DNA of 64,000 nt from Mycobacterium sp. 852002-51961_SCH5331710 (GCF_001665535.1 NZ_LZSQ01000105.1:1-64000); one strand, 5' to 3'; positions 1 through 9,061 are shown, numbered from the stretch's first letter. Program-made: numbers and translations. The notes: a model not told the origin generated them from the letters alone.

Positions 1-692
<692 letters not shown>

Positions 693-879
693 GTTTGGGG
701 TCGACCGGCTTGGGACTGAACCGTATCGGCTCGTTTTGGCCGCGTCATCTTTTGCCGATTACGGCGTTTTCCGCCTCGGCAAATCTTAAAAATCCTCTAA
801 ATGCCCAGCAGTTTCGGGCGTTTCCGCAGGACTATCGCGGGCTCCACCGCGTCGTAGCCAGGTTGTGATCATTCCGTTA

Positions 880-895
880 TGTGACGGAAATCACC
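880..895. promoter_or_regulatory. CRP/Cmr-type binding site upstream of rpfA
   Basis: TGTGACGGAAATCACC matches the mycobacterial CRP consensus TGTGA-N6-TCACA at 9 of the 10 specified positions. It lies about 190 bp above the riboswitch, in the rpfA/moaD2 gap. CRP (Rv3676) is known to regulate rpfA in M. tuberculosis, so the site is most likely the rpfA activator site. The 300-plus bases between moaD and rpfA hold only this site, an AT-richer presumed promoter stretch (about 725-800) and the riboswitch. Confidence 0.6.
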
Positions 896-896
896 G

Positions 897-1163
897 TTAT
901 CCGCCAGCGAATGGGGGAAGAACATCGATCGTTTGAGCGTCGCGCAACGCGACCGACTCATCGCGCACTGCGACGCCGTCGCACAGAAAACTGCAGCGTT
1001 TCAAGACTTTCGCGAGATTCTCGTCGCGTTCGGCCAGGCCGGCGACGAGCACCGCGAGCGTCGTTCCGGGCCGAAGCCGAATCGTCTCCTCATCGTTACC
1101 GGCGGCGGCCCGTGCAGCCGCGAAGTAGCGGACGTTCACCGCGAATGTCGTTGCCGTCGTCAT
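897..1163 (-). CDS. moaD2: Molybdopterin synthase small subunit MoaD
   Basis: Ubiquitin-fold sulfur carrier of 88 residues. With MoaE it converts precursor Z (cPMP) to molybdopterin. The chain starts MTTATTFAVNVRYFAAARAA, the normal beta-1 strand plus FAxAR motif of MoaD. It ends DVLPPFAGG, the required C-terminal Gly-Gly that is thiocarboxylated by the E1-like MoeB/MoeZ. Length is typical. It lies 13 bases downstream of moaA on the same strand, so the two probably form one transcript with the YccF gene. In M. tuberculosis the counterpart is Rv0868c (moaD2). Confidence 0.92.
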   Translation of the reverse strand: MTTATTFAVNVRYFAAARAAAGNDEETIRLRPGTTLAVLVAGLAERDENLAKVLKRCSFLCDGVAVRDESVALRDAQTIDVLPPFAGG

Positions 1164-1176
1164 TGCTTCCTTCGAC

Positions 1177-2226
1177 TCATCCGCCGATCGCGCTCATCGG
1201 GCGGTCGGGTTGCACGAAGTCCGGATCGTTGATGCCGTGGCCCGCGGCCTTGGCCCACATCGCCGCGCGCCACGCGGCCTCGACGGCGGCGTCGTCGGCA
1301 CCGTCGCGCATCAGGCGGCGCAGGTCGGTCTCCTGCCGGGCGAACAGACAGTTGCGGACCTGACCGTCGGCGGTCAGCCGGGTGCGGTCGCAAGCGGAGC
1401 AGAACGCGTGCGAGACCGAGGCGATGATGCCGACCTTGCCCACCCCGCCGTCCACCCGCCACAACTCGGCGGGCGCCGATCCGCGCGGCGCGGAATCGGG
1501 GGTGAGGTCGAAGTGCTGCTGAAGCGCGGCCAGCACGTCGTCCGCGGCGATCGCCTTGCCCCGCTGCCACGCGTGGCCGGCGTCCAACGGCATCTGCTCG
1601 ATGATGCGCAGCTGATAGCCGTGGTCGAGGCAGTACCGCAGCAGCGCCACCGCGTCGTCGAGCCCGGTGACCGGGTCGAGCACGGCGTTGACCTTCACCG
1701 GATCGAGCCCCGCGGCCTTGGCCGCCCGCAGACCGGCCAGCACATCGGCGAGTCGGTCCCTGCGGGTGATCGCGGCGAACCGCGCGGAGTCCACGGTGTC
1801 CAGCGATACGTTGATCCGGTTCAGCCCGGCGCTCTTGAGCCGCTCGGCCCGCTTGTCGAGGCCGATGCCGTTGGTTGTCAACGTGATCTCCGGGCGCGGT
1901 CGCAGCGCGGCCGTGGCGGCGACGACGTCCTCGAGGTGCCGGGCGACCAGCGGCTCGCCCCCGGTGAAGCGCACGCTTCGGATGCCCAGCTTCTCCACGG
2001 CGATGCGCAGCAGGCGGGTCAGCTCCTCGGGCCGCAGCAGCTGTTCCGACGGCAGCCAGTCCAGTCCCTCGGCGGGCATGCAGTAGGTGCAGCGCAGATT
2101 GCAGCGGTCGGTCAGCGACACCCGCAGATCGGTGGCGACCCGGCCGAAGGTGTCGATCAGCGGCCCGCCGGCGGGGGCGGGCGAGGGCGGTGCGGCCGAG
2201 GGCACACCGAGGTCGATGACGGTCAT
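1177..2226 (-). CDS. moaA: GTP 3',8-cyclase MoaA
   Basis: Radical-SAM enzyme for the first step of molybdenum-cofactor synthesis; it rearranges GTP to (8S)-3',8-cyclo-GTP, which MoaC turns into cPMP. The 349-residue chain has the radical SAM motif CNLRCTYC near residue 40, FTGGEP for SAM binding, and the C-terminal second cluster motif SVSHAFCSACDRTRLTADG followed by RNCLFA. It ends in SAIGG, the conserved C-terminal GG. Start: ATG at 2224-2226 (MTVIDLGVPS). It overlaps the stop of the YccF gene (ATGA) and fits family length; an upstream extension would read through the YccF gene. It probably corresponds to moaA2 (Rv0869c). Confidence 0.95.
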   Translation of the reverse strand: MTVIDLGVPSAAPPSPAPAGGPLIDTFGRVATDLRVSLTDRCNLRCTYCMPAEGLDWLPSEQLLRPEELTRLLRIAVEKLGIRSVRFTGGEPLVARHLEDVVAATAALRPRPEITLTTNGIGLDKRAERLKSAGLNRINVSLDTVDSARFAAITRRDRLADVLAGLRAAKAAGLDPVKVNAVLDPVTGLDDAVALLRYCLDHGYQLRIIEQMPLDAGHAWQRGKAIAADDVLAALQQHFDLTPDSAPRGSAPAELWRVDGGVGKVGIIASVSHAFCSACDRTRLTADGQVRNCLFARQETDLRRLMRDGADDAAVEAAWRAAMWAKAAGHGINDPDFVQPDRPMSAIGG

Positions 2227-2639
2227 GCGGCGGCTCGCCGAGGATCGGCGGCGGGCTGGCCCAGGCTGTCGACGGGGACGATGTCCTTGCCGAGCGGCAT
2301 CAGCGACACCGGGATGAGCTTGAGGTTGGCCAGCGCGAGGGGGATGCCGACGATCGTGATCGCCATCGCCACGGCGGTGATGACGTGGCCGATCGCCAGC
2401 CAGACGCCGAACAGGATGACCCAGATGACGTTGCCGATCAGCGCTCCGGGACGGGGTCCCGGTTTGTCGACGATCGTTTGGCCGAACGGCCACAGCGCGT
2501 ACACCGCGATGCGCAGGGCGGCGAACCCGAACGGGATGGTGATGATCAGCACGAAGCAGATCAGCGCCGCGAGCAGGTAGCCCAGCGCCAGCCATAAACC
2601 GCCGAAGACCAACCAGATGATGTTGAGTATCAATCGCAT
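2223..2639 (-). CDS. YccF-domain integral membrane protein
   Basis: 138-residue membrane protein with two repeats of the YccF family. Each has a Trp/Gly-rich hydrophobic segment (ILNIIWLVFGGLWLALGYLL and IGNVIWVILFGVWLAIGHVI) followed by a second hydrophobic stretch and a G-I-P-x-A/G-x-A motif (TIPFGFAALRIA, GIPLALANLKL). The function of YccF proteins is unknown. The gene heads the moaA-moaD unit and overlaps moaA by four bases. The M. tuberculosis counterpart is Rv0870c. The tail after residue ~120 is alanine/proline-rich and likely disordered. Confidence 0.85.
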   Translation of the reverse strand: MRLILNIIWLVFGGLWLALGYLLAALICFVLIITIPFGFAALRIAVYALWPFGQTIVDKPGPRPGALIGNVIWVILFGVWLAIGHVITAVAMAITIVGIPLALANLKLIPVSLMPLGKDIVPVDSLGQPAADPRRAAA

Positions 2640-2800
2640 ATGGGCGCTTCTTCTCCTCCAGCGGTGGCTTTCAGCCTACCGATAAGGGGGTGCTGGCGAG
2701 GTAGAGGTCAGAGTAGGATCGGGCAACACGCGTCCCGGCGCAATCGGGGCGCTTTCCTTATGTTCGCTATGTAGGTACACAAGACGAGCGGGTGAGACCA

Positions 2801-3211
2801 GTGCCGACCGGCAAGGTTAAGTGGTACGACGCCGAAAAGGGCTTCGGGTTTTTGTCGCAGGAGGACGGCGAGGACGTCTACGTCCGATCCTCGGCGCTGC
2901 CATCCGGTGTCGAGACCCTCAAGGCCGGTCAGCGCGTCGAGTTCGGGATCGCCGCGGGCAGGCGCGGTCCCCAGGCGTTGACGTTGAAGGTCATCGATCC
3001 GCCGCCTAGCCTCACGCGGATGCGCCGCGAGGCGGCCGCCGCCGAGCGCAAGCACTCGCCCGACGAGCTGCACGGGATGATCGAGGACATGATCACGCTG
3101 CTGGAGAGCACCGTGCAGCCCGAGCTGCGTAAGGGCCGCTATCCCGACCGCAAGGTCGCTCGCCGGGTGTCCGAAGTGGTGCGTGCGGTCGCCCGCGAGC
3201 TCGAGCACTAG
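2801..3211 (+). CDS. cspB: Cold-shock-domain protein with C-terminal extension (CspB)
   Basis: RNA/DNA-binding cold-shock protein of 136 residues. Residues 1-65 form the cold-shock domain, with RNP1-like KGFGFLSQ and RNP2-like DVYVRSSAL. Unlike the 67-residue CspA type, it carries a helical extension (about 70-136) with the conserved block [14 protein letters not shown] and [18 protein letters not shown], as in Rv0871. I chose GTG 2801 because the family begins [13 protein letters not shown] 2792, three codons upstream, is also possible. It is divergent from the YccF gene across about 160 bp, where I see no clear motif. Confidence 0.9.
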   Translation: MPTGKVKWYDAEKGFGFLSQEDGEDVYVRSSALPSGVETLKAGQRVEFGIAAGRRGPQALTLKVIDPPPSLTRMRREAAAAERKHSPDELHGMIEDMITLLESTVQPELRKGRYPDRKVARRVSEVVRAVARELEH

Positions 3212-3221
3212 GTTTTATCGG

Positions 3222-3281
3222 CTCGAAACTGAGCTTGTGTTCGAGTATTCGGGCCTGGAACGCGCATAAGTTCAGATTCGG
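3222..3281 (+). repeat. 60-bp hairpin repeat, copy 1
   Basis: The first 18 and last 24 bases are identical to the copy at 4192-4251; the 18-base middle differs. The outer 16 bases of each arm pair (CGAAACTGAGCTTGTG with CATAAGTTCAGATTCG) with 13 Watson-Crick pairs, two G-U pairs and one A-A mismatch when read as plus-strand RNA. It lies 10 bases after the cspB stop and overlaps the stop codon of the DUF559 gene. It could therefore end both converging transcripts. Confidence 0.75.
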
Positions 3282-4144
3282 CGGCTCGGCCCGGGCCAGC
3301 CCGCGTCGCGCAGAGCGGAGGTTGTGCGCTCGATGATTGTGTTCGGTCGATAGCGCAGCATCTCGGCGCTCACGCGGATGATCCGCCAGCCGAGCGCTTC
3401 CAACCTCGCCTGTCTATCGATGTCGGCTGCGCGAATCCGCGGGTTCGTCCAGTGCTGTTCCCCGTCGTACTCGACGCCCACCTTCCACTCAGGCCATCCC
3501 ATGTCGATGCGACCGACGTGCACGCCGCAAGCGTCATAGACGTTGATCTGCGTGCGCGAAGGTCGTAGACCGGCGTCCGTCAGCACGAGCCGGGTGCGTG
3601 TTTCCTGCGGCGATTCGGCGCCTGGGTCGGCGAGTATCAGGACTTCGCGCAGTTGTCTCAGACCCCGTGCGCCGCGGTGACGTTCGATCAGGGCGTTGAC
3701 GTCGGACAGCTGCAGCGCGGTGGCACGAAGCAACGCATCCACGCGAATGACGGCGAGGGTCCGCCCATATCGGCGGCCGACGTCGAACGCCGTCCGCGCC
3801 GGGGTCGTCACCGGTAGTCCACGCACGGTGCAGATTTCCTCGGGCGCCAGCGTGTCGTTGTGCAGGACGATTCCTCTTGTCTTGTGCTGGCTGCGCTGGT
3901 TGAGTTCGGCCGGAAGTCGGGTGTCGATCCACTTCGCTCCGTGCACCGCCGCAGCCGAGACAGCGACGACCGTCGCCGTGCGTCTCGACCACAGCCACGC
4001 AGCACGCGCGTTGTCCATTGGCGTGAGCACCTGACCGCGCGGGACGTACACATTGCGAAAGACAGCCTCGTATCGGGTGGACAGTTGATAGCGGTTGACC
4101 CTGCCCGCTGCCAGCGCCTCGCTACCCAAGAACGGCCAGTCCAC
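3272..4144 (-). CDS. DUF559 endonuclease-like / AbiEi-like mycobacterial protein
   Basis: 290 residues from GTG 4142-4144 (VDWPFLGSEALAAGRVNRYQ). The N-terminal half resembles the transcription-regulator/AbiEi antitoxin-like part found in many mycobacterial DUF559 proteins (LSTRYEAVFRNVYVPRG, WSRRTATVVAVSAAAVHG). The C-terminal ~100 residues are the Vsr-like DUF559 fold: VGRIDMGWPEWKVGVEYDGE, then RQARLEALGWRIIRVS. The D...E-Y-D-G-E pattern is what a PD-(D/E)XK nuclease core looks like. No substrate is known. A longer frame to 4345 is open, but it would cross the upstream repeat and loses family similarity. The gene is flanked on both sides by the same hairpin repeat. Adjacent genes do not explain its job. 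Confidence 0.75.
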   Translation of the reverse strand: MDWPFLGSEALAAGRVNRYQLSTRYEAVFRNVYVPRGQVLTPMDNARAAWLWSRRTATVVAVSAAAVHGAKWIDTRLPAELNQRSQHKTRGIVLHNDTLAPEEICTVRGLPVTTPARTAFDVGRRYGRTLAVIRVDALLRATALQLSDVNALIERHRGARGLRQLREVLILADPGAESPQETRTRLVLTDAGLRPSRTQINVYDACGVHVGRIDMGWPEWKVGVEYDGEQHWTNPRIRAADIDRQARLEALGWRIIRVSAEMLRYRPNTIIERTTSALRDAGWPGPSRRI

Positions 4145-4191
4145 AGTGGTATGACGGCGGTGTCGCCCAGCCGGTTCCACTGGGCGACTCA

Positions 4192-4251
4192 CTCGAAACT
4201 GAGCTTGTGCGCGGAAACCTGGCGCCAGAACGCGCATAAGTTCAGATTCGG
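4192..4251 (+). repeat. 60-bp hairpin repeat, copy 2
   Basis: Second direct copy, 970 bp from copy 1. The arms are identical. The centre here is CGCG-GAAA-CCTGGCGCCAG-AA-CGCG, which adds an inner stem. It lies between the divergent DUF559 gene and the GST gene, ending 17 bases before the GST start codon, so in plus-strand RNA it would fold in the GST leader. Confidence 0.75.
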
Positions 4252-4268
4252 GGGGAAGAATCGACGTC

Positions 4269-5285
4269 ATGGCATATGTCGCCGACAAGTCCGACTCGGG
4301 TGGCGAGTTCAACCGCGACACCAAGTACATCGGCACTCGTATCACCGCCGATGGCCGCGACGGCTACCCCGTCGAACCCGGCCGCTACCGGCTGGTCGTC
4401 GCGCGCGCCTGCCCGTGGGCCAACCGCGCGATCATCGTTCGACGGCTGCTGGGCCTCGAGGACGTGTTGTCCATCGGCTTCTGCGGTCCGACCCACGACG
4501 AGGACAGCTGGACGTTCGACCTCGATCCGGGCGGCGTCGACCCGGTGCTGAAGATCCCGCGGCTCAAGGACGCCTACCTCAAACGGTTCCCCGACTACGA
4601 CAAGGGCATCACGGTCCCGGCCATCGTCGACGTGCCGACCGGTGAGGTCGTCACCAACGACTTCCCCCAGATCACGCTCGACTTCTCCACCGAGTGGACC
4701 CAGTACCACCGCGACGGCGCGCCGGACCTGTACCCGGAGCCGCTGCGCGACGAGATCGACGAGGTGGCGCAACGCATCTACACCGAGATCAACAACGGTG
4801 TGTACCGGTGCGGGTTCGCCGGCTCCCAGGAGGCCTACGAGAAGGCCTACGACCGGCTGTTCTTCGCGCTCGACTTGCTCTCCGAGCGCCTGGACGGCCA
4901 GCGATACCTGGTGGGCGACACCATCACCGAGGCCGACGTCCGGCTGTTCACCACGCTTGCGCGGTTCGACCCCGTCTATCACGGGCACTTCAAGTGCAAC
5001 CGCCAGAAACTCGCCGAGCTACCCGTGTTGTGGGCTTACGCCCGAGACCTGTTCCAGACGCCGGGCTTCGGCGACACCATCGACTTCGTCCAGATCAAGC
5101 AGCACTACTACATCGTGCACACCGACATCAACCCGACGCAGGTCGTTCCGAAGGGGCCCGACCTGTCCAACTGGTTGACACCCCACGGCCGGGAAGCGTT
5201 GGGCGGCAGACCCTTCGGCGATGGAAGCCCGCCGGGCCCGCCGCGCGACGGCGAACGCGTACCGCACGGGCACGGAGCAGGCTGA
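4269..5285 (+). CDS. Xi-class glutathione S-transferase-like reductase (YqjG/ECM4 family)
   Basis: 338 residues. The fold is a thioredoxin-like N-domain with the Xi-class active-site motif ACPWAN (Cys48) followed by an all-helical C-domain (SQEAYEKAYDRLFFALDLLS, TITEADVRLFTTLARFDPVY). In proteobacteria and yeast this family reduces glutathionyl-hydroquinones. Mycobacteria use mycothiol instead of glutathione, so a mycothiol-linked hydroquinone reductase is the likely role (inference). Conserved VYRCGFA and NDFPQITLDFSTEW stretches support the family. After about residue 315 the tail is Gly/Pro/Arg-rich and unlikely to be structured. The ATG at 4269 is preceded by GGGGGGAAG. Confidence 0.88.
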   Translation: MAYVADKSDSGGEFNRDTKYIGTRITADGRDGYPVEPGRYRLVVARACPWANRAIIVRRLLGLEDVLSIGFCGPTHDEDSWTFDLDPGGVDPVLKIPRLKDAYLKRFPDYDKGITVPAIVDVPTGEVVTNDFPQITLDFSTEWTQYHRDGAPDLYPEPLRDEIDEVAQRIYTEINNGVYRCGFAGSQEAYEKAYDRLFFALDLLSERLDGQRYLVGDTITEADVRLFTTLARFDPVYHGHFKCNRQKLAELPVLWAYARDLFQTPGFGDTIDFVQIKQHYYIVHTDINPTQVVPKGPDLSNWLTPHGREALGGRPFGDGSPPGPPRDGERVPHGHGAG

Positions 5286-5289
5286 CCCG

Positions 5290-5769
5290 TCAGGACCACA
5301 CCGTGCGCACCGACCACTCGGCGTGCGGCGCAGGCACCTCTTCCTCGTCGATGCGGACCAGCGTGGGCAGCCATATGACGAACCCGGTGAGCTTGCCGCG
5401 GTGCGGGTCGACGGTCGGGATCGTCACCGCCAAGCGGGTGTTGGGCCGGAATTCCTCGATCACGTCGGAGTCCTCGTATTGGCGCAACAGCACCCACGGC
5501 GCCCGACCGATCGCCGGCGGCACCGACACCTGCACTGTGTGACGTTCGTTGACCGGCAGCTCGCCCTGATCCTCGAACACCTCGCACTTGGTCGGGTTTT
5601 TCACGTCGCAGTACCGATAGGGGCCGACACGCACGAGGTGGCCACTCGAATATGCACTGATCTCAGGGTATTTCGGGGCGGGTTCGGCGCTGAGCCGCCA
5701 GATGAGCACGCCGGTGCCCACGCTCGCGAGAATCACCACCGCGACCAGCGCGGCGATCATGCGCTTCAC
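5290..5769 (-). CDS. DUF2771 exported/anchored protein
   Basis: 159 residues: short basic start (VKRM), one hydrophobic segment (about 5-24), then an extracytoplasmic beta-rich domain with a Cys pair (RYCDVKNPTKCEV) that may form a disulfide. It matches the actinobacterial DUF2771 family, M. tuberculosis Rv0875c, a conserved exported protein of unknown function. The GTG start overlaps the stop of the upstream MFS gene (GTGA), so the two are translationally coupled. The convergent GST gene ends four bases away. Confidence 0.8.
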   Translation of the reverse strand: MKRMIAALVAVVILASVGTGVLIWRLSAEPAPKYPEISAYSSGHLVRVGPYRYCDVKNPTKCEVFEDQGELPVNERHTVQVSVPPAIGRAPWVLLRQYEDSDVIEEFRPNTRLAVTIPTVDPHRGKLTGFVIWLPTLVRIDEEEVPAPHAEWSVRTVWS

Positions 5770-7460
5770 TCGTGCGCCACCGCCGCGGCGTCGGAAAGCC
5801 CGCCCTCTTGTTCGGCCAGCACGGGTCGGTTTCCGCCGAGGCCGGGAATCAGCGAGTCACCGCGGTAGCTCACGACGGTTTGCGCGAGGCCGAGGATCAG
5901 CACTGAGGTGATCGCCGTGAAGCCGACCCACAGTTCGGTGTATACGAGCACGCCGACCGCGCCGCCCGCGACCCAGGCAAGCTGCAGCACCGACTCCGAA
6001 CGGCCGAACGCCGACGCCCGCGACTCCTCGGGCAGATCGTCCTGCAGCGACGCGTCCAGCGAGGCCTTGCCGATCGCACTGGCCCCCGAGGTCACCAGTG
6101 TCGCGATCGCCGCCACCAGAAGGTTGCCGGTCAACGCGGCGGCCAGCGCGACGAGGGTGACGACGACCGTGCAGCGCACGACCACCTTCGCCGGATAGCC
6201 GAGCTTGAGTCGCGCGCTGGTGAAGTTGCCCGCGAAGTTGCCGATGGCCGCGGCCGCGCCGATCACCCCGAGGATGCGCAACTGCTCCCACCCGCTGGCG
6301 TCATGCGACTTGGCGACGAACGCCGGATACAGGAACAGAAAGCCGACCATCACCTTGATGGTGCAGTTGCCCCACAGCGCGGCGATGGTGTTGCGCCCCA
6401 ACGGCTGGCGCGCCGACTTCGGCGGCGACAACGGTTCGGCGCCGCGCCGCAGTTCGCCCGTGCGACCGTGATAGCTCAGCGTCGCCGGCACCTCGCCCTC
6501 GGTGACCTCCACCCATCTCGGGATCCGCATCGACAGTGCGGCACCGGCCACCGACACCGCGACGATCACGTAGAGCGCGCCCGGCATCTCGAACAGCTTG
6601 AACAGGTACTCCGCCCCGGCGGCAACCGCGCCGCCGACCATCGTGCCGCCGAGTAGTCCGAACGTGGTCAGCCGCGAGTTCACCCGAACCAAGTCAATGG
6701 TCGGCGGCAGCACACGCGGCGTCACCGCGCTGCGCAGCACGCTGAATGACTTGGACAGCACCATCATTCCCAGTGCGCACGGGTAGAGCACCCACGACGG
6801 GAAGCTTCCGGTGGCGCCGTCGTAGTTGGCGATCAACACCACGGCGAGCGCGGTGCGCAACGCGAAGGACGTGGCCAGCGCGACCCGGCGGCCGTGCTGC
6901 AGGCGGTCGAGCGCCGGCCCGATCAGCGGCGCGATGACGGCGAACGGCGCGATGGTGATCAACAGGTACAGCGCGACCTTGCCCTTGCTCTCCCCGGAGG
7001 CCGCCGCGAAGAACAGGGTGTTGGCCAGCGCCACCGCCATCGCGGCGTCCACGGCGAAGTTCGCGACCACCGGCCACGTCAGCGCCGTCAGACCGGACTT
7101 GTCGGCGCCGTCGGCGGTCGCGGCCCGGTGCACCAGGCCGTACATCTTGGAGCCCATCTCGCGGCTGCGCTGCGCGGCCACCCTTGTGACGGTGATCTTT
7201 TCGCCCGCGGCGCTGCCCATCCGGTGCGGAGGGGGCGTGGCGCCGAATTCGCGGGTGGGCTCGTCGAGCGGCGGCAGCCAGCGGTTGGCGCTCGGGGTCG
7301 GGCCGTTGCGGCGGGGGCGACGGTAACTCGGGTCGCTCGGATAGTTCGCCATTCCCGGGTGCTCGTCGCTCCACCGGTCGTCGGCGGGCGGTCGCGGCGG
7401 GTAGTAGCGGGGGTCGCGCCGACCCGTGAAGTCTCGGGGGTCACGACGCGGTCCGGTCAC
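5766..7460 (-). CDS. MFS-type transporter, Rv0876c family
   Basis: 564 residues from GTG 7458-7460. The first ~115 residues are a charged, Arg/Pro-rich cytoplasmic extension (RDPRDFTGRRDPRYYPPRPP). About 11-12 hydrophobic segments follow, such as VVANFAVDAAMAVALANTLF, VALYLLITIAPFAVIAPLIG and ILGVIGAAAAIGNFAGNF. The LIGPALDRLQHGRR loop corresponds to the MFS motif A region. The substrate is unknown. The N-terminal extension and operon position match Rv0876c, which pairs with exported Rv0875c and lies divergent from Rv0877 as here. The start is placed on the codon before the conserved GPRRDPRDF; 15 further in-frame codons upstream are less likely. Confidence 0.83.
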   Translation of the reverse strand: MTGPRRDPRDFTGRRDPRYYPPRPPADDRWSDEHPGMANYPSDPSYRRPRRNGPTPSANRWLPPLDEPTREFGATPPPHRMGSAAGEKITVTRVAAQRSREMGSKMYGLVHRAATADGADKSGLTALTWPVVANFAVDAAMAVALANTLFFAAASGESKGKVALYLLITIAPFAVIAPLIGPALDRLQHGRRVALATSFALRTALAVVLIANYDGATGSFPSWVLYPCALGMMVLSKSFSVLRSAVTPRVLPPTIDLVRVNSRLTTFGLLGGTMVGGAVAAGAEYLFKLFEMPGALYVIVAVSVAGAALSMRIPRWVEVTEGEVPATLSYHGRTGELRRGAEPLSPPKSARQPLGRNTIAALWGNCTIKVMVGFLFLYPAFVAKSHDASGWEQLRILGVIGAAAAIGNFAGNFTSARLKLGYPAKVVVRCTVVVTLVALAAALTGNLLVAAIATLVTSGASAIGKASLDASLQDDLPEESRASAFGRSESVLQLAWVAGGAVGVLVYTELWVGFTAITSVLILGLAQTVVSYRGDSLIPGLGGNRPVLAEQEGGLSDAAAVAHE

Positions 7461-7548
7461 GATGTCGATTCTCCACCATCGAAGCGGTGGCGGGCGTGCA
7501 GCCAACCGGTGTGGCTGCCGGTTAGCCGGTCAGGCAGTATTGAGGGCG

Positions 7549-8310
7549 ATGGACAGCGTGACCGAATCCGCCGAACGGCCGGATCTGGAGGCGGTGCTTC
7601 TCGGCGCCGTCGACGACGCCCGCGCGGCGATCGTCGAGTTCAGCGGCGAGAACACCGTCGGTGAATACCTCGGTGCGAGCTTCGAGGACCCGACCGCGGC
7701 TACGCACCGCTTCCTCGCCGACCTGCCTGGCTACCGCGGCTGGCAGTGGGCTGTCGTCGTCGCGGCATGGCCCGGCGCCGACCACGCAACCATCAGCGAG
7801 GTGGTGCTGGTGCCGGGGCCGACGGCGTTGCTGGCGCCGAAGTGGGTGCCGTGGGAAGAACGTGTCCGCCCCGGCGATCTGGGCCCGGGAGACCTCCTCG
7901 CGCCGCCAGCCGACGACCCGCGGCTGGTTCCCGGATACATGGCGACCGGCGATCCGCAGATCGATGACGTCGCGCTCGAGGTCGGTCTGGGCCGACGCCA
8001 GGTGCTCAGCCAGTGGGGTCGCCTGGACGCCGCGCAACGTTGGCACGACGGCGACTACGGACCGGGTTCGGCGATGGCGCGTTCGACGCGGCGGGTATGC
8101 CGAGACTGCGGCTTCTACCTTCCGCTGTCCGGAGCGCTCGGGACGATGTTCGGCGTCTGCGCCAACGAGTTCTCCGCCGACGGTCACGTCGTCGACGCCG
8201 AATACGGTTGCGGTGCACACTCGGACACCCCGCAACCCGCCGGTGGCGGATCACCGTTGTATGACCCGTACGACGACGGCGTGCTCGATCTGGCCGAGCC
8301 CGCCGATTAG
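7549..8310 (+). CDS. DUF3027 protein (Rv0877 family)
   Basis: 253 residues with the DUF3027 pattern: SGENTVGEYLGASFEDPTAA, then a central domain with PKWVPWEERVRPGDLGPGDL. A C-terminal Cys-rich part (VCRDCGFYLPLSG, FGVCANEFSADG, YGCGAH) looks like a small metal-binding knuckle. ATG 7549 is preceded by GAGGG. Shorter mycobacterial homologs also begin with a few residues before DLEAVLLGAVDDARAAI. It is divergent from the MFS gene. Its stop overlaps the convergent SRPBCC gene by four bases. No function is established; the knuckle suggests nucleic-acid or protein binding (inference). Confidence 0.82.
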   Translation: MDSVTESAERPDLEAVLLGAVDDARAAIVEFSGENTVGEYLGASFEDPTAATHRFLADLPGYRGWQWAVVVAAWPGADHATISEVVLVPGPTALLAPKWVPWEERVRPGDLGPGDLLAPPADDPRLVPGYMATGDPQIDDVALEVGLGRRQVLSQWGRLDAAQRWHDGDYGPGSAMARSTRRVCRDCGFYLPLSGALGTMFGVCANEFSADGHVVDAEYGCGAHSDTPQPAGGGSPLYDPYDDGVLDLAEPAD

Positions 8311-8759
8311 CTCTCGGCCGCGGCCTTGATCCTCGCGAGCGACTCGTTCATGCCTTCGACGAGTTCGCGTTCGAAACTGGGCACCCCGCCCATGACCGCG
8401 TTGACCGCCATATTCGAAACCGGCTTCACGCCGTTCTCCGCGTGACGGGTCTCCACCAGTCGGGTGCCGGTCTCCGTGGGTTCGAGCTCGTAGCTCCACA
8501 CCGTGCCGTTCTCGTTGACCCGGAACGCAAGCTTCTTCTCCGGAACCAGCTCGGTGATCTGACTCGTGGTGGGCCAGAACAGGAACTTGCGTCGATTCAA
8601 GTTGATCGTCTTCGCCCCCGGCCGTAGCGGGCCGAACGTCTTCATGAGTCGGCACTGCGGGCTCCATCGCGGCATGTTCTTGAGGTCGGAGATCAGCTCC
8701 CACACCTTCGACACCGGGGCGTTGATCGTCGTCTCGGCTTGCAACAGCGGCGCTGCCAT
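8307..8759 (-). CDS. SRPBCC (START-like/polyketide cyclase) family protein
   Basis: 150 residues of one SRPBCC domain. It has the N-terminal strand ETTINAPVSKVWELISDLKN, the central WSPQCRLMKTFGPLRPG and the long C-terminal helix GGVPSFERELVEGMNESLARI, which closes over the hydrophobic cavity. These proteins bind lipids or other hydrophobic ligands; the ligand is not readable from sequence. ATG 8757-8759 has a GGAGG-like site close upstream (CAGGAGGACGC). Together with the DUF2530 gene upstream on the same strand it may be co-transcribed. Confidence 0.8.
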   Translation of the reverse strand: MAAPLLQAETTINAPVSKVWELISDLKNMPRWSPQCRLMKTFGPLRPGAKTINLNRRKFLFWPTTSQITELVPEKKLAFRVNENGTVWSYELEPTETGTRLVETRHAENGVKPVSNMAVNAVMGGVPSFERELVEGMNESLARIKAAAES

Positions 8760-8779
8760 TGCGTCCTCCTGTCTCTTGT

Positions 8780-9019
8780 TTACGTGAGTCCGCTCTGAGC
8801 CCCGCGCGATCCGCGACGCACGGCGCGACGTTGCCACAACCAGATGCCCGTGCCAAGGGCGCCGACACCCAGCCCGGCCAGCGTGTACGGCCGCCACTCG
8901 TGTAAACCGGTCACCGTGAAAGCCAGGATCGCAGCGACAACCCACCCGGCCGCGATCGCGACGACGACCGGCCCGGGCCTGAGCAGGACGGCGGGCAGCG
9001 GAGGTGGTTGCGGGGTCAT
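8780..9019 (-). CDS. DUF2530 small membrane protein
   Basis: 79 residues with two hydrophobic segments (VVVAIAAGWVVAAILAFTV and YTLAGLGVGALGTGIWLWQ) and a short basic tail (RRAVRRGSRG). It matches the actinobacterial DUF2530 family, Rv0879c in M. tuberculosis. No function is known. It lies 20 bases upstream of the SRPBCC gene and divergent from the TrmH gene. The MarR gene found between these genes in M. tuberculosis (Rv0880) is absent here. Confidence 0.78.
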   Translation of the reverse strand: MTPQPPPLPAVLLRPGPVVVAIAAGWVVAAILAFTVTGLHEWRPYTLAGLGVGALGTGIWLWQRRAVRRGSRGAQSGLT

Positions 9020-9061
9020 TGCTATGAAAGGTAGCCCACGGCGCGGCGGTGCCGGTCGGGC

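Noticed and set aside
4145..4345. Longer N-terminus for the DUF559 protein
   Set aside because: The extra 67 codons run through the hairpin repeat and the GST start region and show no family similarity.
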